Assembly (NCBI RefSeq): GCF_003589595.1
Contig: NW_020653337.1
Span: 4,694,053 to 4,758,052 of the forward strand
Source: Hyposmocoma kahamanoa
Lineage: Eukaryota > Arthropoda > Insecta > Lepidoptera > Cosmopterigidae
Length of the DNA stretch: 64,000 nucleotides
Direction: 5' to 3'
Part shown: in pieces, positions 9,942-19,792 of the stretch
Layout: each line of letters opens with the position of its first letter
Position numbering within the stretch: position 1 is the first letter of the stretch
Position numbers and translations under genes: made by a program
The notes under the pieces: model-generated
Told to the model about the DNA's origin: nothing
What the model saw: only the letters and a program-made list of their open reading frames with translations
Databases searched by the model: none

Positions 9942-12900
9942 ATGCACAAGGCACAGTTACTAAGTCCTTTTATGCTAAATCAAACGATTCCAAGTCACTT
10001 ACTTACTCGGCAGTGCTAAAAAATAACTGTCAAAATCAAAATGTCACTGGTTCCACTGTATCCACTGTTCCCACTAACTCCACCGCATCCAATACTAAAT
10101 CCTCTGTATCTTATGCCAAATCCACTGTGTCTATTACCAAACCCACTGTGTCTAATGCTAAATCCACTGTCTCTGCTAGCCCCACTGAATCTGATGCCAA
10201 TCCCGCCGTCTCTACTAGCCGTATAGAACATTTGCCCAAACTTAATGCTAACAATACGCAACTCACTCAATCCGCTGACTCTTCTAAGTTAAGCCGAAAA
10301 TCCACTGCCTCCAACAAAAAACCTATAAATTCCAAGTCCAATGATAATGACGTTCTAAATCATAACAACACGACCACCCCAAGCAAAACCGAGTTAAACG
10401 ATTATTTTCTAGTTGAGTCCGAAACATATTCTACCATTTTCGACGTCTCACAAAGCTCCAAATCCCCTCTCCCGCATATTGAGGTTGAAGTGTCTCACGC
10501 TGATAACCCAATTCGCCTGTTAATTGACACTGGCAGCTCTATCTGCATCATTAAAAAATCTAGCCTTGCTAAATGCCCCGAGCTCGAAAAACACATTATA
10601 AAATTCAAAGGGATTAACGACGTAGATTCGTATGCCGAGACGAAAGGAAAGTTCATTCTAGTCTTAAAAACAATGAATGATACTTCAATTCCCTTCTATT
10701 TCCACGTAGTAGAAGACGTAAATTTAGACTACGACGGAATACTCGGATCAGACTTTCTTTCAGCTCATAAAGCCTCAATTCAATACTCCAAACTACGTGT
10801 TACGATTAACAATAACCCTAACGAATACTTTGAACTAATAACCCCTAAATTAAATTTTGTCATTCCCCCTAGATGCGAAATGCTCATTGAATGTGCTGTG
10901 ACTAATCCCGAGATAAAAGAAGGCATCATTTTAAAGACTAAATTAGAAAATTATCCAAAATTGTTATTTTCTAAATGTCTAGTTCAAGTAAAATCAAACA
11001 ATAAGGTCAATATGTCAGTTTTAAATACTTCCGAAAACGAAGTAACGCTGACTGATGTTAAGTTCACCATAGAGCCAGTCTCGTTCATTTTAGAAAACAA
11101 ACTAGTTCCCTCTGATTCCACTGAACCCTACGAATACGTTAATACTAATTTCAACCACACTCGTGGTCAATCAAACCGTGAAACCCGAGTCCAAAATGCT
11201 ATTCGATGCGAACATTTAAATAATGAAGAAGAACCACTACTCCGAAATTTATGTAACCAGTTCCAAGACATCTTTTTTCTAGAAGGAGACCACCTCACAA
11301 GTACTAAAACTTTATGTCACGAAATCCGAACGACTTCCGAAAACCCTATCCATGTAAAAAGTTACCGCTTCCCCGAGTGTCACAAAGAAGAAGTAGACCG
11401 CCAAATCAAAAACATGCTCGACCAAAAAATAATTCGTCCTTCGAAGTCCCCGTGGTCGGCACCTATATGGGTAGTTCCAAAAAAGGTAGACGCCTCAGGC
11501 AAACCTAAGTGGCGTATAGTTATAGACTATCGCCGCCTTAACGACATCACTATAGGTGACGCCTACCCTATTCCAATAATCACGGACATCCTAGACCAAT
11601 TAGGCCACAGTAAATACTTCTCTACCCTTGACCTAGCGTCATCATTTCACCAAATCGAAATGAAAACTGAAACCGACGCTGAAAAAACAGCCTTTAATGT
11701 CCCTTCAGGGCACTATGAGTTCAATAGAATGCCCTTCGGTTTAAAAAACTCACCTTCAACCTTTCAAAGATTAATAAATGTTGTTTTATCCGGTCTCCAG
11801 GGTCTTCACTGTTTTACTTACATGGACGATATAGTCGCTTTCAGTCACGACCTTCATTCACATATCGAAAAACTCACCTTGATATTTTCAAAACTCCGAG
11901 AACACAATCTCAAACTTCAACCGGATAAGTGCGAGTTTCTCCGCAGAGAAGTTCAGTACCTAGGACATGTCATCTCTGATAAAGGCGTGAAACCGGATCC
12001 TAAAAAGATAGAATGCGTAATCAGATTCCCAACGCCTAACTGCCCAAAAGATATAAAATCATTTCTAGGCCTTGTAGGGTATTACAGACGTTTCATCCCC
12101 AACTTTTCCCATTTATCTAAACCACTTACTACCCTTCTAAAAAAAGATACAAAATTTCACTGGGATAAACCCCAACAAGAAGCCTTCGAAACATTGAAAA
12201 ACCTAATTACTACCGCACCGATCTTGCAATATCCCGACTTCACAAAACCTTTTGTTCTAACCACTGACGCCTCAAATTACGCTGTATCTGCCATTCTTTC
12301 CCAGGGCGAAATAGGTAAAGATCTGCCAATCGCCTTTGCTTCCCGCACGCTCAATAAGGCCGAGGGAAATTACTCCACGACCGAAAAAGAATGTTTAGCC
12401 ATACTATTCGGCACTAAAGTATTTAGACCATATCTTTACGGCCATAAATTCACTATCGTCACAGACCACAAACCTCTTCAGTGGTTATTTAACTGCAAAG
12501 ACCCCAGTTCTCGACTTGTCCGCTGGAGGTTAAAACTCGAAGATTACGATTACCTTATACAATATAAAAAAGGAAAAATGAATTGCAACGCCGACTCATT
12601 ATCTCGAAACCCAATCCAGGCGATCGATGAAAGTACCGACCAGCCAACCACAACAGACACCTACGACAAATATTTACAAACAAGTCGACAAACCAACGTA
12701 GTATATGACACTGTTATCAAAGAACACTACGAATCCCTCCTTAGATCTAAATGTAAACTAATAGTATACCCGTCAGCCATTGATTTAGACGATTCTGTAC
12801 CTTACTGCTCTGAGATAATACAACTATCAAGTAGTAGCCCTGATATCCGTACCATCGAAAGAGAGCTTAACACCTTTTACTCCACTAGTAATGATAAACA

Positions 12901-14191
12901 AGTTTTCACTCACCTTTTCCTTAGAGTCCATCATTACGACGAAATGTCATATAAAGACATATTTAACATGCTTCGGGATTACAGAGACCTATGGTTAAAA
13001 TTTTGGTACCAAGACGAAAAGGAATTCGCCATTTCCGATTTTAAAGACCCATTTAATAAGTTATCATACACAAAAATCTATAACATGATCGCGTACATAT
13101 TTCATAACACCGGTATCAAAGTCAACATATATCGCAACAGTATCCTATTTCCTACTCCGAACGAAGTGCAAAAGATTTTAAGGGACAATCATGACTCACC
13201 ATCAGCCGGTCACCCGGGAACTAATCGCATGCTAAATAGGCTTAAATCCATGTACTGGTGGAAAAATATGCGTCAAGACATAGAAAACTATGTCAAGAAT
13301 TGCAAGTCCTGCCAGGTTAACAAACCTTTACGCCAAACCAACCGATCCCCAATGATAATTACATCTACAGCTGTCAGACCAAACGAAAAACTATTTTTGG
13401 ACCTTGTCGGTCCTCTTCCCGAAACAAATATAAATAAGTATAAATTCATTCTCACCTTACAGGACGATCTCACAAAATATTCCCAAGCTTACCCTATGCA
13501 ATCATGCTCCGCAGATGAAACCGCTCAACGTCTCGTTCACTTTATTTCTCATATAGGAATCCCGAAACTTATTGTCACTGACCAAGGAACTAACTTTTGT
13601 TCTGATGTATTCAAACAGCTGGAAAGACTCTTTGGAATAAAACATATCTTCGCTTCCCCATACCATCCTCAGACTTGTGGCGCCCTTGAAAGGAGCCATT
13701 CCACCCTTAAGGAGTACTTAAGGTCTTACGTGGAAGAGAATAACTTCACCTGGGACTTGTATGTCAATACCGCTATGTTCGCCTATAACTCTAATGTTCA
13801 CAGTACCACAGGTTACTCACCTTTCGAACTGTTATTCGGATATAAACCCTATATCCCTCACAGCATCGATAACCTGGAAAATAATACTTACACCGACTAT
13901 ATCCGGGCCCTGAATCATCGTCTATACTATAGCAGACAAAAAGCTCTACAAAACATAAACAGATCTAAAGAAAAGTCAAAACAATACTACGATTCCCACA
14001 CTAAACCCATTAGCTATAGAGTAGGCGATATGGTTTATGTACGACATCATCACAAACAAAATAAAGCGTTGTCCCCAATATGGAAAGGCCCTTTTAAAGT
14101 ATTAAAATTAAACGGAAACCACACTCTGACCCTGTTAATAAATCGGAAACATATACGTCACCATTACGATGAAGTTAAACCCGCACGTTAG
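9902..14191 (+). CDS. pol: Pol polyprotein: protease, reverse transcriptase, RNase H, integrase
   Basis: Pol copies the RNA into DNA and integrates it. It is read as Gag-Pol by -1 frameshifting; the first ATG (9923) is probably not a start. Counting from that ATG, 1422 residues: Ser/Thr/Lys-rich repeats at about 43-100; aspartic protease DTGS at 202; RT palm motif YMDD at 633-636; RNase H first aspartate in TDAS at 782; integrase zinc finger His1090, His1097, Cys1127, Cys1130; catalytic D1160, D1220, E1256 (D,D35E spacing); and a GPF-type C-terminal module near the end. No chromodomain is seen. The frame is intact and overlaps env by 23 bases. The Ser/Thr-rich spacer before the protease is unusually long for this group. 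Confidence 0.96.
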   Translation, partial: LSKRFPYMCRRKHDAQGTVTKSFYAKSNDSKSLTYSAVLKNNCQNQNVTGSTVSTVPTNSTASNTKSSVSYAKSTVSITKPTVSNAKSTVSASPTESDANPAVSTSRIEHLPKLNANNTQLTQSADSSKLSRKSTASNKKPINSKSNDNDVLNHNNTTTPSKTELNDYFLVESETYSTIFDVSQSSKSPLPHIEVEVSHADNPIRLLIDTGSSICIIKKSSLAKCPELEKHIIKFKGINDVDSYAETKGKFILVLKTMNDTSIPFYFHVVEDVNLDYDGILGSDFLSAHKASIQYSKLRVTINNNPNEYFELITPKLNFVIPPRCEMLIECAVTNPEIKEGIILKTKLENYPKLLFSKCLVQVKSNNKVNMSVLNTSENEVTLTDVKFTIEPVSFILENKLVPSDSTEPYEYVNTNFNHTRGQSNRETRVQNAIRCEHLNNEEEPLLRNLCNQFQDIFFLEGDHLTSTKTLCHEIRTTSENPIHVKSYRFPECHKEEVDRQIKNMLDQKIIRPSKSPWSAPIWVVPKKVDASGKPKWRIVIDYRRLNDITIGDAYPIPIITDILDQLGHSKYFSTLDLASSFHQIEMKTETDAEKTAFNVPSGHYEFNRMPFGLKNSPSTFQRLINVVLSGLQGLHCFTYMDDIVAFSHDLHSHIEKLTLIFSKLREHNLKLQPDKCEFLRREVQYLGHVISDKGVKPDPKKIECVIRFPTPNCPKDIKSFLGLVGYYRRFIPNFSHLSKPLTTLLKKDTKFHWDKPQQEAFETLKNLITTAPILQYPDFTKPFVLTTDASNYAVSAILSQGEIGKDLPIAFASRTLNKAEGNYSTTEKECLAILFGTKVFRPYLYGHKFTIVTDHKPLQWLFNCKDPSSRLVRWRLKLEDYDYLIQYKKGKMNCNADSLSRNPIQAIDESTDQPTTTDTYDKYLQTSRQTNVVYDTVIKEHYESLLRSKCKLIVYPSAIDLDDSVPYCSEIIQLSSSSPDIRTIERELNTFYSTSNDKQVFTHLFLRVHHYDEMSYKDIFNMLRDYRDLWLKFWYQDEKEFAISDFKDPFNKLSYTKIYNMIAYIFHNTGIKVNIYRNSILFPTPNEVQKILRDNHDSPSAGHPGTNRMLNRLKSMYWWKNMRQDIENYVKNCKSCQVNKPLRQTNRSPMIITSTAVRPNEKLFLDLVGPLPETNINKYKFILTLQDDLTKYSQAYPMQSCSADETAQRLVHFISHIGIPKLIVTDQGTNFCSDVFKQLERLFGIKHIFASPYHPQTCGALERSHSTLKEYLRSYVEENNFTWDLYVNTAMFAYNSNVHSTTGYSPFELLFGYKPYIPHSIDNLENNTYTDYIRALNHRLYYSRQKALQNINRSKEKSKQYYDSHTKPISYRVGDMVYVRHHHKQNKALSPIWKGPFKVLKLNGNHTLTLLINRKHIRHHYDEVKPAR
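10041..10220 (+). repeat. Degenerate coding repeats in the pol N-terminus
   Basis: Imperfect units of about 21-27 bases encode variants of a Ser-Thr-Val-Ser-x-x-Lys pattern in the pol frame. The segment lies between the frameshift site and the protease and is low-complexity. Confidence 0.7.
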
Positions 14192-16112
14192 ACCTATCTC
14201 TTATCTTTGTTACAGGAACTTGATATGCTTAGCGCGTGGCCGCTTTGTAACATCAATTAAAGGCAGTTCCGGATTGTATTTCGATAAACTCTTAGATCTT
14301 AAGTTTACGAATGATAAATGGAATATCGTTACTTTTCTTGACATAGGTCACATCCAAATCCATTTAGACAAAGTCGAAATATTATTTACTAAACTTGAAA
14401 CCTTCTGCAACAGCCATAGCTCTTCCAAAATACAGCAAGACTGTATCAATGCGTTCGTTTCGTTACGAAACCAACATTCAACAAATCTCAAGAAGTTTTC
14501 ATCTATTTCGTACCTAATTTCTAACTCGAAAACGAGTCGAGTGAAACGCGGCCTAATAAACGCAGGTGGCAACTTGTTAAAAACGTTCTTCGGAACCTTA
14601 GATTCCGATGACGCTGTCAAGTTCACAAGTGCTATCAATCAGGTACAGGCAGGCGAAAAAACACTCGCAAAGCTTATGAAAGATAACATTCATATTCTCA
14701 AGTCCACTATTACGAATTTTAATTCTACAATTAATAAGGTTAATTATAATGAAAAACTTTTAAATAATAATTTTAAAATACTTAATGAAACTCTGGGCTA
14801 CCTAATAAATAGCAACGATAAGATAGAAATTAAAGCCAAACTGAACTTATTACTTAATGAAATCGAAAGCATAGTAATGTCTCTCTCCTTCGATATCGAT
14901 GATATCAATAACATAATTTTATTTAGCAAAGTTAATATATTGCATCCGACTGTACTCAGCCCGTATCAACTTTTCTCGGAACTAGAGCAAAACAAACACT
15001 TCCTACCTAAACACTGCGAATTACCCCTAACTCTAACTATAAATAATGTTCACGATTTAATTGAAATATCTGATATTCTTTCCTTTTATTATATCAGTAA
15101 ATTAGTTGTAGTTCTTAAAATCCCGTTAGTTATCCCACAGATATATGATTTATATCATACTATTTCTATACCAGCCGCCTACGACGTCTCGAAACCTGAT
15201 ACCTTTGTACTTATCGCTCCCAGTAAACAGTACTTGGCAATAACGAATGATAGGATGTTTTACTCATTAATAGAAAGTGTGGAAAAGTGCAAAGTTGTGT
15301 CAAATCAGTGTTACGTGTGTGAATTAACAAGCGTTTTCTCGACGATCGCGAATCCTACGTGTGAGACTGTACTGATAACTGAAGTAGTAAATAAGTTACC
15401 TAGTTTATGTCAAGTTAGATTAGTTCAAGGTCATATTGATGTTTTTCAGAAACTTACAAATAACAGATGGATTTTTGTTCAATCGGAACCCGGTAAAGGT
15501 CATTTCTCTTGTGAAAATGAACATAACAAATATGACGAAATCTTATTTGGAACCGGAGTTATGTTTTTACCTAAAGGATGTAAAGTGTTCTACAAAGCCC
15601 TTCAGTTTAGAGCTAGCCAAACAATTGAAACCAATGTAACAAACTTTATTTCTAATTTTAATTTAACCGAAGACGATTGTTGTGACAAAGAACGGTTAAA
15701 TAAAACTCTGTTGCGGTTACCATTTGCCAAACTGTCCAATATTAATGATTTCGAGCAGCTTTTACAAGCGAGTATTCATTTAGATGATTTTGAGAATGAA
15801 CTAAATAAATTAGATCTTGAACCTTCCCACTTAGAAAAATATAGTACGCATTATCTGTCTCTGACATATATAGTATCCATTTTAATATCACTATTCATGT
15901 TGTATAAAGCAAGAAAATTTGTATGTAATAAAGGCACATCTGACTATTGCATTCAAATATTTAATCAATGCCACAATAAGAATTCTAAAGAATACCGCAA
16001 TAAGAAGACAACTATTTCAATCAAGGACACAAGTCCCGAAATTTCAGAAGATGAAATTAATACTAATTCTTCTAAATCCTTGCCAACGCCATCAAGGCGT
16101 AACTTTGTTTAG
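14169..16112 (+). CDS. env: Env, F-type fusion glycoprotein of errantiviruses
   Basis: A membrane glycoprotein of insect errantiviruses, related to baculovirus F proteins, that would mediate particle entry. The open frame has 647 codons from ATG 14169. A furin-type site RVKR lies at residues 124-127, followed at once by a Gly-rich, fusion-peptide-like stretch (GLINAGGN). Many Cys and Asn-glycosylation sequons follow. A transmembrane helix lies at about 562-581, with a Lys/Ser-rich tail of about 65 residues. The unspliced N-terminus lacks a good signal peptide. An acceptor at 14214-14215 and the leader exon at 8781-8800 would supply one in frame. No internal stop or frameshift is seen. Confidence 0.92.
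   Translation: MKLNPHVRPISYLCYRNLICLARGRFVTSIKGSSGLYFDKLLDLKFTNDKWNIVTFLDIGHIQIHLDKVEILFTKLETFCNSHSSSKIQQDCINAFVSLRNQHSTNLKKFSSISYLISNSKTSRVKRGLINAGGNLLKTFFGTLDSDDAVKFTSAINQVQAGEKTLAKLMKDNIHILKSTITNFNSTINKVNYNEKLLNNNFKILNETLGYLINSNDKIEIKAKLNLLLNEIESIVMSLSFDIDDINNIILFSKVNILHPTVLSPYQLFSELEQNKHFLPKHCELPLTLTINNVHDLIEISDILSFYYISKLVVVLKIPLVIPQIYDLYHTISIPAAYDVSKPDTFVLIAPSKQYLAITNDRMFYSLIESVEKCKVVSNQCYVCELTSVFSTIANPTCETVLITEVVNKLPSLCQVRLVQGHIDVFQKLTNNRWIFVQSEPGKGHFSCENEHNKYDEILFGTGVMFLPKGCKVFYKALQFRASQTIETNVTNFISNFNLTEDDCCDKERLNKTLLRLPFAKLSNINDFEQLLQASIHLDDFENELNKLDLEPSHLEKYSTHYLSLTYIVSILISLFMLYKARKFVCNKGTSDYCIQIFNQCHNKNSKEYRNKKTTISIKDTSPEISEDEINTNSSKSLPTPSRRNFV
14191..14216 (+). promoter_or_regulatory. 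Predicted 3' splice acceptor for env RNA
   Basis: A pyrimidine-rich run (CTATCTCTTATCTTTGTT) leads into ACAG with the AG at 14214-14215, just after the pol stop codon. Exon 2 would begin at 14216. The phase fits the donor at 8801. Env mRNA in gypsy-type errantiviruses is known to be spliced. Confidence 0.68.
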
Positions 16113-16138
16113 ATTTTGCTATAATTATAATCATACAT

Positions 16139-16222
16139 ACTTAAAATTATACTTAAAATTATACTTAAAATTATACTTAAAATTATACTTAAAATTATGC
16201 TTAAATTCATACTTAAATATAT
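16139..16222 (+). repeat. 12-bp tandem repeats between env and the polypurine tract
   Basis: Five perfect units of ACTTAAAATTAT are followed by two decayed units. They lie in the 3' non-coding part of the element. The short ORF through them is a by-product of the repeat. Confidence 0.95.
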
Positions 16223-16329
16223 AATCTAAAAAATTAAGTCTAGAGTCCTGTGAGCCGAAGCAAATCTCATCTCAGACGATCTCCCAATGTAGACGATTTC
16301 CCATCACGTGTTTTGGTGATGCTCAATTC

Positions 16330-16341
16330 AAAAGGGGGAGG
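16330..16341 (+). promoter_or_regulatory. Polypurine tract
   Basis: AAAAGGGGGAGG abuts the first base of the 3' LTR. This is the plus-strand primer position in all LTR retroelements. Confidence 0.93.
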
Positions 16342-16596
16342 TGTTATATATGCATATGTACAGGCGATGTATGTGAGTATTTACGCCATTGCAGTGCATT
16401 TGCACGTGGATGGTGTCAATGCCTACGACAGCGTTTTTGCATACATGTAATTTCATTTCCCTCGTGAGGCAGTCAGTCTGATTTGAGCTTTGTGACGGAC
16501 GGTTCGTTTTCTTGTAACGTTTTATTCAATTAAAATTATTTGTGTAAACCAAAAAAACTATTTTTTAAAAAGTGTCCTGAGACCCACCCCGTAACA
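16342..16596 (+). repeat. 3' LTR (255 bp)
   Basis: Identical in all 255 positions to the 5' LTR. It follows directly on the polypurine tract and is followed by GAAC at 16597-16600, matching GAAC at 8138-8141. Confidence 0.97.
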
Positions 16597-16779
16597 GAAC
16601 ATCCACTTTACACTTCCAATATTTTTTCTATCCATTAACAAACTAGAGATTTTATGTCTCTCGCTGATATTACGGATGCCTCAGTTCTTTAAATATTCCG
16701 TATTATAGCATCAATATTCTCAACAAGATCTATTAAAAAAAAATCAAGTGACAATAGTGATCGTTATTTGTTTTTTTTG

Positions 16780-16986
16780 CACACACACACACACACACAT
16801 AGCCTCGCACTAGGAAAATCCTGTATCGCGGGTGCTATGCACACACATATCGACGACCACAAATTACATCCAAATTCACGAGAGAAAGAAATGTAGGTCA
16901 TACATATATTTCTCCCGACTAGGGAATCAAACCCGCTGCCTCTGCGTGGCAGTCTAACATGGTAACCGTTAGACTACAGAGCCAGT
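16780..16986 (-). mobile_element. tRNA-derived SINE, family A
   Basis: Read on the minus strand, the head has an A-box-like TAGTCTAACGGTTACC and a decayed B box, then a body ending at CGCGATACAGG and the (TG) tail. Four other copies lie in this window. It is preceded on the plus strand by (CA)10 at 16780-16799, which may be its tail. Confidence 0.75.
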
Positions 16987-16989
16987 TAA

Positions 16990-18147
16990 AAACTTGTTGC
17001 AAACTAAGTTAGATCCAAGTAATCCTCAAATAAAGCCTTACTTAAAAAATTAAGCTAAAGTTGATTGAAGTTCCCAAATATTGAAAACTACAACTAACAC
17101 AGCTTAAGTTAGAGCAAGAACTCCCTTTATACCCTTTTCAACACAAGTCAATATACCACAGATCAATTACAGAGCAAACACAAAATAAGCAAATAGGTTT
17201 CTGCTTCTTCCTTTTTCGAACTAAGTCTTTTCAGTCGACCTATTTCCAGTAAAAAATATTTAAGACTTCACACAAACATAAAACTTTACGTTGCCTTCAA
17301 TTTCGAAATAAGAGAAACACCTCAAGACCTGAAGTAGTTCGAAATATACCAACAATCGTAATACTAGAGAACGTACATAAATACATACGTTTGTATCCCG
17401 ATGGAGAGATGAGCAGTAACCATATAGGTTTACGATCGAGTCGAATCAGCCGGTATCGATTTTATTCATATCGAGTTGCTAGAGTCGGGGTTAGATACAG
17501 AGAAATCCGTAAAATCGCAACTGAAAATTCAAACCGACAGTATACCTTTCATAACACGTGAAAGTAGTAGGACATTGAACGTGACAAATTAAGTGACTTT
17601 AATTATGGTGAGATAAGTAACAACAAAGCTCTTTGTGAATGAATTCGTCCGGGAAGCAATGCCACCATACGTATTTCTGCTACAAAGCAGTAATGTGAAC
17701 GTTACTTTTTTTCTTACATCTGATGGGAAGTGATGATGAAGTCGACGATGGAGCATGCACACCAAAATAATGTCTGATCAGGGAACAAATCTGCAGGCAG
17801 GGAATTCCACTCCATAGCCGTTCACCATTTAAATGTGGAAGCGAAGCGCGAAGCGAAGAAAGGCGAAATTAATTCATGCAATTCCCTCGCACATTCTCCG
17901 TGATATATCCTGTAGAATACCTATAAGCAGGCAACTTTACGACGACGTTCCAGTGAATCCAAGGCGGCCACTTGGTATTTAGCAGAACCATCCCATTCAT
18001 CAGAAGAATACTGGTCAAACTTCATTAACTTTTTTTTAAATAAATGGTCTCGATCTCGACCACTGCCTTGACTTGACTTGACTTGACCCCTGGCGCAAAA
18101 ATAGGATCTACGATGGAATGAACTCGCTCAAAGATGCCTTTTCAGTC
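16990..18147. other. No gene; unassigned DNA
   Basis: AT-rich, with the CTTGA microsatellite and a AAGCGAAGCGCGAAGCG run near 17840-17858. No ORF of note. Confidence 0.5.
18067..18087. repeat. (CTTGA)4 microsatellite
   Basis: Four tandem CTTGA units. Confidence 0.9.
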
Positions 18148-18300
18148 GCACAGTAGGTACCACAAGGGATATGTCAACTTTATGTCCTTGGGTGACAAGT
18201 GCCGGTAACAATGTTAATCAGATCTTTGCAATTAAAGCTCCGCGTAGCAATGCAACTACTATCACCAGGCGTAATACTTGTTCATCCCGTTACTTGATAT
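18148..18300 (+). mobile_element. Repeat family E, 3' part
   Basis: TGGGTGACAAGTGCCGGTAAC, ATCTTTGCAATTAAAGCTC and ACTTGTTCATCCCGTTAC in family order, diverged. Confidence 0.6.
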
Positions 18301-19597
18301 CTTAAAGAAAGGTTACATTGTACAGTCCAACGTACGAGTATTTTTGGTTGAACATGTCACACCTTGAACTTGTAGCTCTTGTGAACTTTGTGCTAAATTC
18401 ATGTACAAAAAAGGAAGACATAATAATATAACAATGAGAGCAAAATGTTACAAGTTAATCAGGAAAGGGCGATATACGAAGATTATCATCTTCAAAGTAT
18501 ACTTACCAATAGTCATAAGGCTAAGAAACTGATTAATGCGTTTGCTTTCCTTTATCAAGTATAATGAAAGGTTATCTTTGGCGTCTATTGTGTAATATTT
18601 CCTAATGTAACTTCCGTACATTTAAATATTTTTATTGTTTGTTATAGATTCAACATTAGGAGGTAACCGGCATCAACAGAAGCCGAACGCGGTAAAATTT
18701 TGTGTGATTCGAGTGGGGTAATTATGGCACTATTGTACAGATAAATAAAAAAAATAAAAGCAGCTTTATTTGACTAGTAGAATCAGATAAACCACAAACA
18801 ATTACAGAAAATTACATAATAATAGAAACACGAAGTAGAAACCAAAACAGTAAGTCATTGTAATAATAACGAAACAAATGAAACAAGGCACGTGAAAAGG
18901 TTCTATGAGTCGGCATTTAAAGACTGCGGATACACAGCTCTCGCTGTAATAGCATGCATAGCATGTAATACAATTGTACACAATAAAACAGAATTCGTGT
19001 GTTTTTTTAAAGTAACATCTAAACGGCAAACACTCGTAAAGATCATCTGGTGGACTGAGCAACCACTTATAGACATCTAAAGGGTACTCTTCATTTGGGA
19101 AATTTCCTGTGATTGCGCTGGCACTCTCCACACTTTAATCAAGAAATGGGACAAAGGAGGTACCTAACTAGAGTGATTTCCGCGTTGACGGCGAAAACTT
19201 TTACCACCACCACCATTATCATCGTCCACAGTCTAACTTTATCCACTTCTGGGTGTAGACCTCCCGTAGTTTGTACCATCCACCTTGATCTTGCGTTATT
19301 CTCATCCAGCTACGACCCGCGACTTAGTCTTTGACCCTACCATCAGTGAAATTCTAACAAAACACATTGTAACATCGTATATTCGAGCATCATCTAGGTG
19401 AGCACGTACCTTCGTAGACCTTATCTTTGCTTCTGAACTAGATATCGTAAAGATTAAGTATTGAAATATATTATCCATTATAATAACCCTTAACGACAAT
19501 ATAATCGATTAATTAAATAATTATAAAAGTTGTCAAAGATATTAGGCAGAGAACACTAAACCGAGAATGACTGATTTATATTAATAGCAAGTTGGTA

Positions 19598-19792
19598 AAG
19601 GCCGACCAAGATTAACTTACCATGATCGAATGGAGCAATGAACTTACCATGGTCCTAAGGAAAGGCTAAGTTAAGATCGCCCTCATCCGACGAGCATGTA
19701 TGAAAGCATTGATGAGGCGAAAGATGTGTTTCAGGATCATAGCCAGTGGAAGGCTGTTGTCTTTGATGAGAAAGGGGCGTAAAATGTATACT
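19598..19792 (+). pseudogene. Non-LTR retrotransposon C-terminal remnant
   Basis: GRPRLTYHDR appears in one frame. RRACMKALM and then, shifted, DEAKDVFQDHSQWKAVV follow, matching the common LINE ending with a D-x-S-x-W-K pattern. At least one indel and several stops. Confidence 0.5.

Larger units (their letters stand above)
8142..16596 (+). mobile_element. Complete errantivirus-like LTR retrotransposon (Ty3/gypsy group, with env)
   Basis: The element is 8455 bp. It has identical 255-bp direct LTRs, GAAC on both outer sides as a 4-bp target duplication, a tRNA-Leu primer binding site, then gag, pol (protease, RT, RNase H, integrase) and env, a polypurine tract and the 3' LTR. The order protease-RT-RNaseH-integrase and the furin-cleaved F-like env are typical of insect errantiviruses (Metaviridae). 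Identical LTRs point to a very recent insertion. The only coding lesion seen is an in-frame TAA in gag at 9288-9290. Gag-Pol is linked by -1 frameshifting and env is probably expressed from a spliced RNA. Genus and family name cannot be fixed without a database search. Confidence 0.97.

Noticed and set aside
10016..10270. 84-codon minus-strand ORF
   Set aside because: Antisense shadow of the Ser/Thr repeats in pol.
15919..16224. 101-codon ORF with repeated Leu-Lys-Leu-Tyr
   Set aside because: It is the translation of the 12-bp tandem repeat overlapping env in another frame.
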